Shown: piece by piece, positions 22,532 through 35,766 of the stretch
How the letters are laid out: the number at the start of each line of letters is the position of its first letter
Numbering within the stretch: the stretch's first letter is position 1
Assembly: GCF_014905175.1 (NCBI RefSeq)
Contig: NC_057792.1
Coordinates: forward strand, 17,428,963 to 17,492,962
Direction: 5' to 3'
Length of the DNA stretch: 64,000 nt
Source of the DNA: Aphidius gifuensis
Lineage: Eukaryota; Arthropoda; Insecta; Hymenoptera; Braconidae
Notes under the pieces: model-generated
Told to the model about the DNA's origin: nothing
Database searches by the model: none
The model's input: only the letters and a program-made list of their open reading frames with translations
Program-made: the position numbers and the translations under genes

Positions 22532-25071
22532 TTAGAATATTGGATCTTTGATGGTAACACAAGGGCCAGCTCTTCCTTTTCCCTCAGCAAGTGGTGGAAC
22601 CTAAACATCAACAATATTTCTTGTTAGTCAAAAAAATAAAAACAACTAATTTATCACAATAAAGCTTTATAAAAAAAAAAAATAAAAATACAAACCTGAT
22701 GCCACTCGTTTTGGATTGGATCATATGCCTCACAAATTGTTGATGTTTGTTGTCCATCATATCCACCAACAGCAACAAGCTGATCACCCAATAAACAAAC
22801 ACCAATTGCATCACGTGCAAGACTCATTGGTGCTACCATTGTCCAGGTGTCTGTTTTTGGATCATACCTAATTAATTATATATAAAAAACATCGAACATT
22901 TTATTTATTTAAATGAAAATTGAATTATTTTTTTAAATATTCATCTATCATTGAATTTAAAATATATTTTTTGATGATAAAATAAATAAGTGAATTTATT
23001 ATTGAAATAGATAATAACCTTTCAACACTGCTATATCTACAGGCATTTGAGCCTTTAGCTGTTGCATCATATCCACCAAGTGCATATAGACAACCATTTG
23101 CAACACCAACTCCAACACCACCACGACAATTGGCCATTGAAGAACAGCTTGTCCATTTGTTTGTATGTGGATCATAGCATTCAACTGTATTCAAACATGA
23201 ATGTGTATCTCTACCACCAATTACATATAATCTATAACAAAATGAAACATAAATAAATTAATAATCATTAAAAATAATATTGACTTAATTAAAAAAAAAT
23301 AAGATTATTTACTTGTCATTAAGAACTGCAGCACCATGAGTTGATCTTGCATATGGCATTGGTGCAATGTAGCTCCATTCTTGTGTATTTGGATCCCATC
23401 TTTCAACAGTTTGTAAAAAACTCCAACCATCATGACCACCAACAGCATAAAGTGGTCCACCAAGTACAGCAACACCTTTTTCAAATAAATAATTAATAAA
23501 TGTTTATATTATAATTGTAAATAGAATAATAAAAATATATACTGGTCTTTTTTTTTTTTTTTCTAAATTCATCTACATAATAAATCAAATCAAAATGAAT
23601 TATAAAAACTTGTAGTTAATATAACGTGTAATATGTTTGACTTGATAAAACAAAAAAAAATATATATAATAAAACAAATATCAACCTAGTCCATGTCGAT
23701 TTGTATTCATGCATGGTAATGTTGTCCATTTCATTGTTGTAAAATCTAATTCTTCAACAGTGTTAAGTGTCTTAAGACCATCTCTACCACCAACGACAAT
23801 TAATTTTGATTCAACAACAGCAGCACCAAATTGTAAACGTCCACTTTTCATACTTGTTAAATTTTTCCATAAATTATCAGATGGTGAAAATACATCAATT
23901 GTTGTATCACCTTTGTTATGAACAAAACCACCAACAGCTAATATTCTTCCAACAGTTGCTTTTCTAGGTTTTGTACGACTTGTTTGTAAAAGTGGACGTC
24001 GTTCAGGTAACAAATGATATTTCATTGCTTCCATTATTAACTCTTGTGAATTTTTATCATTTTTAAATATTTCATTGTCATGTATATGATCAGCAATAAA
24101 TACTGGTGATAATAATGGTAATCTAACAAGTGATAATAATTTACTAGCATCTTTTTTACGATTTGTTAAATCATATTCAAGCCAATTAATTAATGCATTA
24201 AATACAGTTTCTTCTGATGGTATTTTTAAATTATCTGATTCAAATAATTTTGCAACATCTGAACTTGATAGTAATAAAAATTCTTGATTCTTCATAACTT
24301 CCATAAAATGTTCAGTTGTATATGTGTGAGATACACTTTGAAGATCTGTACAACCTTGGGCATCAGCAAACATACTGATACCCAGACAATTTGATGGATG
24401 AAGTTGTTTTATTAAAAATTGACAACAAGCTTTTACCACTGCTTCAATTTGAAAAAGACTTGCTGTTGCTAATAGTGTCTCAACACAATCTTCTCTCAAT
24501 TCTATGGAACCTGTTAAAAAAACACAATTGATTTAATATATAAATTCTTTTGTAAGTGATGATTATTTAATTGGTTTTTTTAATTATAATTATACCTTTG
24601 TAGCAGTAGAGGATGAGTAACCATACTGCATCTGGATCAACTTCTTTTAATTCAATTTCTTGTTGATTTGATTCTCTCAATGGACTTCGAAACATTGCTG
24701 CAAAATATTCAGATGCTGCACTGAGAACTAAACGATGAACTGGAAAACGTTTTTCACCTGATGAAAAATAAAATATGTTTTAAATTGTTCATGATAAAAC
24801 ATTTAAACTAGTTGAATTATTTTTTTTATTTACCAGCAATTAGTGTAATGTCAGTCAATTGCTGTTGATGTAAATATTCTTCCATGATTTTAAGACTATT
24901 GTCAGCATGTCTTGGTGCTTTAAAATACTCATCACTTCCAGATCCAGTTGACAATAAACTTGAAATACTTTGTTCACTTGTTGTTGCATCTTTTTTTGTT
25001 AAACTTAACTGTTGTTCTTGATCACCTTTGTTTACACCAGCACTCATTTTTAATCCATCAGAAACAGACAT
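22532..25071 (-). CDS. KLHL5: BTB-BACK-Kelch protein of the KLHL1/4/5 group
   Basis: Seven exons: 25071-24834, 24757-24596, 24510-23686, 23475-23313, 23231-23019, 22867-22696 and 22600-22532, predicting 613 residues. After a Ser/Thr/Lys-rich N-terminus of about 55 residues come a BTB domain (DITLIAGEKRFPVHRLVLSA and the following), a BACK domain (LHPSNCLGISMFADAQGCTD), the conserved linker MEAMKYHLLPERRP, and six Kelch repeats with GG-containing blades (VGGRDGLKTLNTVE, VGGHDGWSF, IGGRDTHSC, LGGYDATAKG, VGGYDGQQT). The linker and the C-terminal GRAGPCV motif place it with vertebrate KLHL1, KLHL4 and KLHL5. Such proteins bind Cullin-3 through BTB/BACK as ubiquitin-ligase adaptors and/or bind actin through Kelch repeats. 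One insect gene usually corresponds to all three vertebrate genes, so the symbol denotes the group. Confidence 0.88.
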
Positions 25072-26988
25072 GTCAAAAATGATAATTGTTTTTTAATTTA
25101 ACATTTATAAAATATTTATTATTAATTTGTTATTAAACATATTTTTAATAATTGACTTGATTATTTAATTAGTTGATAATGTCAAGAGTACATTGATCTA
25201 GCACATTTTGTTGTTGTTAAATTTTTCAATGTACACAAAAACAAATACTGTTGCTGTCAAATAACTTCTTCTTCAGCATTTTACTCGGTTAATAGAAAGT
25301 AGTCGGTTTTGGTGACTTTCGTGAAAATATTGTCTGAATTGTATCAAGGCAACAGAATGTTTTTACAAGTGTATCATGATCAGAATAAGTACCTCCTTGC
25401 CTATCCTGTGTTCCTAATAGATTCTCAATATTTTTGAATTTAAATGGCTGCAAAGCAATCGCCATTTAATGATGAGAGATTTAATTTTTTTAATGAAACT
25501 AGTGCTGACGACAGCCACAAGAGTTTTTTAATTATTTTTTTTTTTTTATGTATGTAGAAATTCCAAGTAAATATTTTTTTCTTCTAGATAAGACGACTAG
25601 AAATACTTATTAGAAATACGTATTTATAGTCTACTTTTAAATTAATTAAAATTCTTTTCAAGCTAATCCTTTTTTGTAAAAAAAAAAATTACATTCAAAA
25701 GGACATTTAAATTTAAATTTTTCGGAGTAAAAAAAAAAGAATAGCTCCTGGATTTTTTTTTTTTTGGCAATTATATTAGCAAGTAAATTTTTTAAAGTTG
25801 ATTATTATTGTAAAAAAAAATGATTAATAAACAATGACAAATTGTTTTTATTTACTCAGGCAAATGTCCAGTTACATTGTTGATGTCACAAACAACAATA
25901 TTATCGTAATACAAATATTCTTACAAAATCCCCTCAATCAGAAATTAAAAAAAAAAAAAAAACCGCGATATCTTCCTGGCAATTAGATACAACTCTTTTA
26001 TTGTCATCTTATCTTATTGGTATTCCAATTTTTTCAATTATTTATTGTTTCATTCTATATCTTGTGCGGAAAAAAAAAAAAAACATAAATAAATTATTTG
26101 ATCATATTGATAGCTGCAGCATTCATTCAAGGGTCAATGAATAAATAAAAAAAATATGAAAAAATAAAAATTACATTAACAAAGATATTCTTCAAAATCT
26201 CAATGTAAAAAAAAATCAATTATCATTATCCCCACGACAATTATAATATCAAATAAAAAAAAAAAAAAATGATATAAATAATTTATAAAATAGATTAGTT
26301 CTATGTATATATTTATAAACATTTATAAATATTTTTTTATACGTTCGTTTAATTCCGCTACAAATCGAGATCAAAATCCAAGTTGGTGGTATTTTTCGTG
26401 TGTGTGTGATATCTCTATGTTGGTATTGGTGTATGTTTGGAAATAAATATGACAATCATCATTGGAGTCAGCAGTCTATAACGATCCAACGAATACAACA
26501 ACAGTTTAGAAAATTTTTATAATAATTATTAACAATTGTGTGTGATAAATTAATCTGCTGAATAACTATTGTGTATTTAACTCTTAAGTTGATCCAGTGT
26601 ATGAGTAATCATCAATAGAGAGTGTGTGTGTATCAAGTAATTTATTGAATAAACTATCAAGAATAATCAACACGTCAGTAAGCAGTGATCAATTTTTTTT
26701 TTTATCACAGTGTTAACTGGCTTTGTCATATGATCAGTGTACTATTATTTGTCATATAATATATATTTGATACAAAAGAATATTAATTTTTTTACTAAAT
26801 GGTGAAGAGTGTAATAATAAATCACTGCAAATGTAGCGAAACAGCTGGTTCATATTCTAACCCAGAAAATCCAGGATAGAATTGTGATTTCCTTGAAGGT
26901 GTTGAGGTCAAAAACGACGACGACGACAACGAGTAAAACAACAACAAAAGAAGAAGAAGAAATTGATAAATCAAATTTAAATATACAA
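25072..26988. promoter_or_regulatory. Divergent KLHL5/TRPML upstream region
   Basis: About 1.9 kb separates the two start codons. Near 25265-25520 the sequence is less AT-rich (with ggctgcaaagcaatcgccat), as expected for a 5' leader or promoter of the minus-strand gene. A second less AT-rich part at 26340-26880 is the probable TRPML leader and contains an upstream open frame. No TATA or initiator can be assigned securely. Confidence 0.4.
26799..26879 (+). other. Upstream open reading frame in TRPML leader
   Basis: An ATG followed by 25 further codons and TAG, ending 109 bases before the TRPML start and out of frame with it. If the leader is unspliced here, ribosomes would meet it first. It could dampen translation of the channel. 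No conservation evidence is available. Confidence 0.35.
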
Positions 26989-29191
26989 ATGGAATTTGGT
27001 GATAATAATATGGCTAATTATGGTATTGTTGATGGTGATAGTGGTGATGGTAACAACAGGAATAACGTCGTCGTCGGAGACCATGTTCGAGGTAGTAATT
27101 CACTGAGAAGTAACACTTGGAGTCAAGGATTTGATATTACTGATGAACATGATAATTGTCCACTTGCTAATAACTGTGGTGAAATTGCTAGGTTAGTTGT
27201 TGTTGTTGTTTTTGTTTTTATAGCTTCATAATAATAATAAAAATAAATGATTCATACTTTTTTTTTTTTATCAGTGCAAGAGCAACAATTTCAGATCAAC
27301 CTCAATATGATGCAACAGCATATGCTGAGGATAAAATGCGTAGAAAATTAAGATTTTTTTTTATGAATCCAATTGAAAAATGGCAAGCAAGAAGAAGATT
27401 TCCATATAAATTTGTCGTACAAGTTATTAAAATAATTCTTGTTACAATACAACTTTGTTTATTTGCTCATTCAAATTACATGCATGTCAATTACACCTGG
27501 GACAATCGTATTGCATTTTCACATTTATTTTTAAAAGGCTGGGATGCAACACAAGAGGTATTAATATTATTATCATTATTATTTATTATCAGTAATTAAG
27601 TGTGTTATAATGATAATGATTTAGTTAATTTGTAATTTTCTTTATCAATCATTAAAATTTTTGTATGTCTAGTCTAAAGAATGATATGATATTTGTTGTT
27701 GATTAAAATTAGGTACCAGCTTATCCACCAGCAACTGGACCTCTAGCTCTCTACAAACAGGATGATTTTTATTCAACAATTGATTATGCATTAAAAGGAT
27801 ATTATAATCTCAGTGATGCTATTGGACCATATTCATATACAAATGATGACAATTCAATTGGACGTGTTGATTTGTGTCTTTATCATTACAAAGAAGGCAC
27901 AATATTTGGCTTTAATCAGAGTTATGTATTTAACAGTGAAATTGAAAAAACATGCATTAAAATAAATCATACAATGATGATGTTAACAAACGTTAAAACA
28001 AAAAATTTATTAATAAATAAAAATATAACAATAAATTTTTCAGCACTTGTTAAAGCACATTTAAAATTTTCAATAAAAACAGTTAATTTAAAAGCTGCTG
28101 GACCAATGACACCACCAGATTGTTATGAATTTGATATTGTTATTATAATGGATAATAGTGATTTTGATGGACAAATGTTGTTATCACTTGAAGCTGAACC
28201 AAAAAGATTACAATGTAATGATACAACATACATAACAGATAATCAAATATTTTCAGCATTACGTACAATATTAAATATATTTGTCATAATAATATGTGGT
28301 ATATCACTTGTATTATGTTCAAGAGCAATAATAAATGCTCAAAAATTAAAAATTGAAACTATAAAATTTTTTAAAAAAACATACAATAAAAATCTTAGTT
28401 TTGATGGACGTCTTGAATTTTTAAATATGTGGTATATAACAATAATAATAAATGATATATTTATTATAATTGGTTCAGCAATGAAAGAACAAATTGAAAA
28501 AAAATATTTTGAAAGTGATCATTGGAATTTATGTAGTATATTTTTAGGTACTGGTAATTTATTAGTATGGTTTGGTGTATTACGTTATTTGGGATTTTTT
28601 AAAACATATAATGTTGTTATATTAACATTAAAAAAAGCAGCACCAAAAGTTGTACGTTTTTTAATGTGTGCAATATTAATATATGCTGGTTTTACATTTT
28701 GTGGATGGCTTATACTTGGTCCATATCATATTAAATTTAGATCATTAGCAACAACATCTGAATGTTTATTTGCATTAATAAATGGTGATGAATTATTTGC
28801 AACATTTTCAATAACATCATTTAAATCACCATTATTATGGTGGTATTCAAGAATATATCTTTATTCATTTATATCACTTTATATTTATGTTGTATTGAGT
28901 TTATTTGTATCAGTTATTATGGATGCATATGATACAATTAAAGTATACTATCGTGATGGTTTTCCTAAAAATGATTTACAAACATTTATTTCATTGTGCA
29001 CTGATGAAGCATCAAGTGGTGTTTTTCGACAGGACACACAGACTATCAAAAATTCACCCAATTTTAGTGAATTACTCAATAAACTCTGTTGTTGTCGGAA
29101 AAGACCCTACGGTTCATTTAGTCAATCAAGTGATTCATCATCAACAGCATCAAAGTCCGATGAAATCTGTGGAAGTGCAATCTGTATCTAG
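26989..29191 (+). CDS. Trpml: Mucolipin, TRPML-type endolysosomal cation channel
   Basis: Three exons: 26989-27191, 27275-27557 and 27713-29191, predicting 654 residues, like the fly protein. The cytosolic N-terminus has a basic polyphosphoinositide-binding stretch (KMRRKLRFFFMNPIEKWQAR, about residue 84) before TM1 (VIKIILVTIQLCLFAH). A long luminal loop with the family motif FYSTIDYALKGYYNLS and several cysteines follows. Then come TM2-TM6 and the pore with the selectivity filter NGDELFATF (vertebrate TRPML1 has NGDDMF). The cytosolic tail has a cysteine cluster (LNKLCCCRKR) that resembles the palmitoylation motif. The channel releases calcium, iron and other cations from late endosomes and lysosomes. 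The frame remains open upstream of the chosen ATG to about 26819, but it contains no earlier ATG. Confidence 0.93.
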
Positions 29192-30411
29192 CAGATTGAT
29201 TAATGATAAATTCAATCGAAAATATTATGGATCAATATGATTAACGACAGCCTAAATTCCATTTACTGATAATAATTCAATTTTTTTTTATTTTTTATTA
29301 TCGCTTTCATCTGTTTTTTTAAATTAAAAAAATTTATATTTTATCGTCATTAACGAATTATTCGAATGAACAAAATATTTTCTTTAAATTTTTGAAAAAA
29401 AAATAACATTGTGGTAGTAAATGAGTACACTGCCGAAATACTTTTTTTGGAAATATATATTGTTAAATAAATAAAAAATGTGATAATGAAAAACAAAAAA
29501 AAAATTAAAAATTTTAAAAGCTTGTAAAAAAATTAATATATATGTACATTGTATATATATATATATATTAAATAGAATTGATGTTTTAAATCTGTAGTAT
29601 GTAATGCAACCAAAAAAAAAAAAAAAAAAATATATATTAATTATGTGTGAGGGTGCTATGTAGAAAACCTGTGATAAGTTAAACGACATTTTTTAATGGA
29701 CTCATTTGAAAAAAAATTAAAATAACAAAAATTTAATTCAAATCAAAATTCAAATTGGCAGTTATGATGATTAACATTTTGTTATACAAAAGAAATTATT
29801 TATTTAAATTTTTTAGGAAAATTAAAATGTAATAATGCATTTATAACTAAATACAGATTTTTTTTTTTTTTTATTGTTTGTTTTTATCAGTTAAATATGT
29901 AAAATTGTGTAACGATTGTACCAAAGCTATCAAGCACAATGTAAAATAAAAAAATTAATAAGAAGTTTATTGTTTTTTGATTATTTAAAGCTTTTTTTTT
30001 TCTGTCATTTTGATAATTTCGATCTTATTTTTTTTCTAGAAACTTGACGCAATGAAGGATGGTCTTAAAAATTTTTTTGATACTAAAAGAAATAATTCTA
30101 AACAATTTAGAATAAATAAATCAAGGTAGTTATATTTTTTTGTAAAGATAAAAATTTAACAAGCTACAATAAAAAATTAGTCCATCAGTCTGGCAACGCC
30201 TGCGACTGTATACATTTTTCTATGACTTGTCACTATTGTTAGAGACGTTAGAGTATATTGGAGTATATATATGTATATATATATGTATGTGTTATTTTTA
30301 CTAAAAAGCATTTTATCTATTTTAATATACTATGTTGGGAATACTAAGATAAAAAATTATTAAACTAAAACTTGGCTAAATAGTGGATACCAAATTTTAA
30401 TTTTATCAAAT
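29192..30411. other. Intergenic, TRPML 3' flank and F-box/LRR 5' flank
   Basis: AT-rich with long A/T runs. From about 30180 to 30411 it is similar to the sequence before the second tandem F-box/LRR gene (32400-32628), with shared words such as gcgact and cttgtcactattgtta, so the duplication unit includes the upstream region. No gene seen. Confidence 0.6.
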
Positions 30412-32045
30412 ATGAATCAACTCAAACGATTGCGTCAATCAGGGTCGAAAAAGAGCTTGGTAGAAAAATATGACGTTCCAAGTGAAATTATAACACATTC
30501 CTTGAGCGAAAAAAATAATAAGGTTAGTTAAAAAAAACTACAGTAGTTGATAGATTAAATATTAATATTTGATCATTCTTTTTATAGATATACTCTTACC
30601 ATGATGATGATGATGTTCATGATAATGATCATTCATACGCCAAAGATCCGATGATAATTGAACGTGTTAATGATGATTGTATGGCTGAAATATTTATGTA
30701 TGTGCCAGCATGTGAAAGACCAAAAATTGCATTGGGTATGATAAATTATTTTTTTTTTTTTAATTATTATTTAGTAATGACGATTAATTTATTTTTTTAG
30801 TATGCAAAAAATGGAGAAGAGTCCTTGATGATTCTTGGTTTAATGTCAAAAAACTTGAACTAACTCATTGGGAATATGACGAGAATCCACATTATTTAAA
30901 GAGAAATTATCCAACAACCGATGGACAATTTAGTTTTTTGAAATCAATGCTTTATAAATGTGGTCGTTATTTAAGAGAATTAGACTTGTCAGTCTATGCT
31001 CGTTGTAACATATTGCCAGTTATTAATGAATATTGTCTAAATCTCGTAAAACTTCGAATAAGAATTAATAATATTGATGATGCAATATTAGATAATGCAT
31101 TTTCACATCTTTGTAAACTTCAAGTATTGAAAATTATATTTCATGGTTGTTTTTATGGTGAATATCCATCAGTACCTACAACTTTAATTAATTCATTGAT
31201 AAACGTTGCTGGTACATTGACTGATCTCAATATTTCAAATTGGCCTGCAGTCCTTCTTGAAACGGCTCATTTTCCAGAAGAAATGACTAATGTATGTAAC
31301 TTAAACTTTATATATATTATCTATCGAAAAAATATATCATTTTTTTTTTATTTTTTACATAAGCTTTTTACCTGAATTATTTCTTTTGTAGGTGATTTCT
31401 CAACTAAAGGCCTTGAGAAAATTTGGAGTTGCTGGTATAGAATGTCCCAAAAGTATGTGCGACTATTTGGAAACTTCTAAAACAATAGAAAGCAATAATG
31501 ACCACGCTTGTTACATTCAAATTAAAAGAAAAATTGATGTTGAGGAGCGCATTGATAAAATCGAGGGTTTACATCTTCTTCGTTTGAAAATTTCCAATGA
31601 TTGTATATATACTATTGCTAATACTATGAAACGATTAGAAATACTCTATGTATCCTGTTCATTGTTAACCGATACTGGTATCGTTGCATGTACAAAGATG
31701 AATAATTTAAAATTTCTTCATCTTGAAGGCTTTAATAATGTCGCTGACTCCTCAATTAAATTGCTCAAAAATTTACAATTTTTAAAGTTACCATTCAGCA
31801 ATAAAATTACTGATGAATCAGTCGTTAAAGTTCTTGAAAATGCACCAGAAATGATTTTTTGTTCCGTTAGAGACACAGGTATAACTCATAAATTTATCGA
31901 AAAAGCAGAAGAAATATCAAGAAATCGTAAAAATACATTAATAGTATATACTACACTTGACTCTAGTTTATCTAACACACAAATCGAATATGAATATTTA
32001 ACAGTTTATTATGTTAAAAAAAAGATACAACCAAATGAAAATTAG
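30412..32045 (+). CDS. F-box/leucine-rich-repeat protein, tandem copy 1
   Basis: Four exons: 30412-30522, 30588-30735, 30801-31291 and 31392-32045, predicting 467 residues. It has a basic N-terminus (MNQLKRLRQSGSKK), an Asp/His-rich run (YHDDDDVHDNDH), an F-box-like segment (IERVNDDCMAEIFMYV through VCKKWRRV, about residues 57-92) and leucine-rich repeats to the C-terminus, with typical units such as LTDTGIVACTKMNNLKFLHL and LLKNLQFLKLPFSNKITDES. It is most likely a substrate-binding subunit of an SCF ubiquitin ligase, target unknown. The closest relatives in the window are copy 2 directly downstream and the inverted copy at 6388-8012. All splice sites are canonical, and no disabling change was seen. 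Confidence 0.87.
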
Positions 32046-32628
32046 ATAAAATACTAAATTGATTGAAAATTTTACCAATATAACAGTTTGGGGAAAAGGT
32101 TTATAATATATAATATTATATTATTTGAGAGCCATTGACATGTCGCTATATTGACAATAACTGACCAATAATATCTTGTATATAATATACGAGATTGATT
32201 GAAAATACGACCAATATAACAATTAGAAAAAAAGATTTAAACAACAAATATCCATTAAAATTATTAATTATTAAATTGAATAAATTTATTATTCAAAAAT
32301 TGTCTCCTTATTAGTTATTAGCAATTTATTACATGATATGCATATGACACAATATATATATATATATATATATATACACAAACATAACTTTTGTACCATC
32401 ATTTTATCAACCACCTTGCGACTTTATTACATTTTAATCAGCTTGTCACTATTGTTAACAGCTGATCTCTATTATATAGATATTTTTTTTTTTTTGTTCT
32501 TTGTGTCTTTCTGTACCGAAAATCCGAAATATACGTAAATGTGATTTCTGGCGTAAATTTACGATAAAAAAAAATATTTAACTAAAACTTGGTTATAAAG
32601 TGGATACCAAATTTTAATTTTAACCAAT
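32046..32628. other. Spacer between tandem F-box/LRR genes
   Basis: Contains the copy-1 3' flank (whose aaatatccattaaaattatt word at about 32245-32264 recurs in reverse near 5920-5940), a TA repeat at about 32352-32376, and the copy-2 upstream region with gttaacagctgatctc, which recurs in reverse near 8798-8813. The short frame at 32338-32538 is repeat-derived. Confidence 0.6.
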
Positions 32629-34271
32629 ATGAATCAGCTCAAACGATTGCGTAAATCAGGGTCGAAAAAAAGCTCGATCAAAAAATATAATGTTCCAAGT
32701 CAAATTACAACACGTTCCTTCAGCAAAAAAAATAATAAGGTTAGTTCGAAAAAACTGCAGTATTATTCACTGCATGCTTATAGATTGAATATTAATATTT
32801 GATTATTCTTTTTATATAGATATACTCTCACCATGATAATGATGTTCATGATAATGATCATTCATACGCCAAAGATCCGATGATAATTGAACGTGTTAAT
32901 GATGATTGTATGGCTGAAATATTTATGTATGTGCCAGCATGTGAAAGACCAAAAATTGCATTGGGTATGATAAATTATTTTATTTAAAAAAATTATTATT
33001 TAGTAATGACGATTAATTAATTGTTTTTTAGTATGCAAAAAATGGAGAAGAGTCCTTGATAATTCTTGGTTTAATGTCAAAAAACTTGAACTAACTCATT
33101 GGGAATATGACGAGAATCCACATTTTTTAAAGAGAAATTATCCAACAATCGATGGTCAATTCAGTTTTTTGAAATCACTGCTTCATAAATGTGGTCGTTT
33201 TTTAAGAGAATTAGACTTGTCAGTCTATGCTCATTGTAACATATTGCCAGTTATTAATGAATATTGTCCGAATCTCGTAAAACTTCGAATAAGAATTAAT
33301 AATATTGATGATGCAATATTAGATAATGCATTTTCACATCTTTGTAAACTTCAAGTATTGAAAATTATATTTCATGGTTGTTTTTATGGTAAATATCCAT
33401 CAGTACCTACAACTTTAATTAATTCATTGTTAAACGTTGCTGATACATTGACTGATCTCAATATTTCAAATTGGCCTGCTGTCCTTCTTGGAAGCCCTCA
33501 TTTTCCAGAAGAAATGACTAGTGTATGTAACTTGAACTTTATATATCTTATCTATTGCAAAATATCATTTTTTTTTATTCTTTACATAATTTTTCGCCTG
33601 AATTATTTCTTTTGTAGGTAATTTCTCAACTAAAGGCCTTGAGAAAACTTGGAATTTTTGGTATAGAATGTCCCAAAAGTTTATGCGACTATGTGAACAA
33701 TTCTAAAATAATAAGAAGCAATAGTGACCACGCTTGTTACATTGAAATTAAAAGTAAAATTGATGTTAAGGAGCGCATTGATAAAATCGAGGAATTATAT
33801 CTTCTTGCATTGAAAATTTCCGATGATTGTATGTATACTATTGCTAATACTATGAAACAATTACAAGTACTCTATGTATTATGTCCATTGCTAACCGATA
33901 CTGGTATCGTTGCATGTACAAAGATGAATAATTTACAATTTCTTCATCTTGACGGCTCTAATAATGTCACTGACTCTTCAATTAAATTGCTCAAAAATTT
34001 ACAATATTTGAAGTTACCATTCAGCAATAAAATTACTGATGAATCAGCCATCAAAGTTCTTGAAAATTCACCAAACATGTTTGGTTATTGCGTTAACGAA
34101 ACAAATATAACTTATAAATTGATCGAAAAAGCAGCAGAAATACCAAGAAATCGTGAAAATCAATTAACAGTATATACTACACTTAACCCTGATTCATCTA
34201 ACACACAAATCAAATATGAATATTTAACAGTTCATTATGCTGAAAAAGAGACCCAACCAAATGAAAATTAG
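32629..34271 (+). CDS. F-box/leucine-rich-repeat protein, tandem copy 2
   Basis: Four exons: 32629-32739, 32820-32964, 33032-33522 and 33618-34271, predicting 466 residues. Organisation and splice phases match copy 1. Exon 2 is one codon shorter within the Asp-rich run (SHHDNDVHDNDH), and exons 3 and 4 have the same lengths. The F-box core is identical to copy 1, while the leucine-rich repeats differ at scattered positions (for example FGYCVNETNITYK against FCSVRDTGITHK). Divergence confined mostly to the repeat surface would fit a change in bound substrate, which is inference. No lesions were seen. Confidence 0.87.
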
Positions 34272-35766
34272 ATAAAATACTAAATTGATAAAAAGTGTTA
34301 CCAATATAACAGTCTAGGAAAAAGGTTTATAATATATAATATAATTTTCCCAATGTAATTTACAAACTTTTGATTTTATTTTTTATTCGCAACAATAAAA
34401 TGCAAAGGAGGATTGCTTTACAAATTTAATTAGTAATAGCAAAAATAATTCTAAACAATTTAAACTCAAAAAAATTCTTCAAGTTATATTTTTTTCAAGA
34501 CTTATAATTTTATCAAGTCAAAAAGTACGATTGAAATAAATATACATAAATATAAAAATGAAAAAAATTTGTAAAAATTTATTTTATAAAAATTTTTCCG
34601 CATAAAAAATAGGATCATATTAATTGGATAATTTTATATATTTTCCAAAAGATTATAACTTTTTCAAACTAAATATATTACGCATCGTCAAACAAATCAG
34701 AAGAGCGTTATTTTTTTTTTCTTTTTTTAATACATTTAAACGTATATCGTTAACTGAACTTGAAAAGTTTTAAAATGTAAAAAAAGAAATAATTTTATTT
34801 TTCAGTTAGTTTCTAGAAAAAAAAAAAAAACATATTCGTATTGAGTGCTTTATTGGATTTACGAACATTGATGGGCTTCTATAAACGAATCGCGAAGTCT
34901 GTCAAAGACTGAGTGGCCTCAGAATTTATTTGAACACCGATCCAGATAGTATCGTATTTGATACATACATATTTTATTTTTTTTCCATCAAACAGTATCA
35001 GTGCGTTAGCTTTTCTATTTTCCAATATCATCTTTTGAAAAATTTCTTCAAAGGTAAGGCCTTTAATTATCATTTACAAAATAAATAATTACACCAATTA
35101 CTTGTCATTATTAAAGAAAAAAAAATTACCAATGCATGTTTGCAGTTTCAAGTTAATCACTTTGAACTAATTTCAAGTAATTGCCAATTACACATCAAAT
35201 TAAAATATAAAACCTTATTAATTTTATAAATTTACCACACTGATAAACAAAAAGAACAAAAAATAAAAATAAATCTTCGTTTTTCTTTTTTTAAATATAA
35301 ATTTCATAGTTAAGCAAAAAAAAAAAAAAAACATAAAAACAAAAATTAAGGGTGAGTTTTTATTCATTATTTAAACTACCGGGTATTTAAAAAAAAATTT
35401 ATGGTTCAAATTTTAAAACAATGGAAAAAGTCTTTGTCCCAAATGAGAATTGAAAAAGACTTGCTCTTAATTTCATTAATTTTTTTTTTTTTTTTAATTT
35501 TCAACCCTCTGTTTTTGTTATTCTCTTATCGCGGTAAAAAATATATTGTAAAAAAAAAAAAATAAAAATACATTCATCACACAGCCTACATGTATATATA
35601 ATAATGGACCACATTGATGCATTTTTCACCCCAACATATATTTGCCATATGCAGTTGTGTTTGTACATAGACATTTAAGCAAGAAATATATTTATTGATT
35701 ATTTTATTTATACAGGCGCAAGCGCTTTATCGTTAAAACTAGTATCAGGGGGGTGTATTTGTAACC
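34272..35766. other. Intergenic, before Ggamma30A
   Basis: AT-rich spacer and probable Ggamma30A leader (acceptor-like ttatttatacag at about 35704-35715 precedes the start exon). An isolated 64-codon minus-strand frame at 34879-35073 lies in a less AT-rich patch. It looks non-random but resembles no family I recognise and is treated under findings. Confidence 0.5.
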
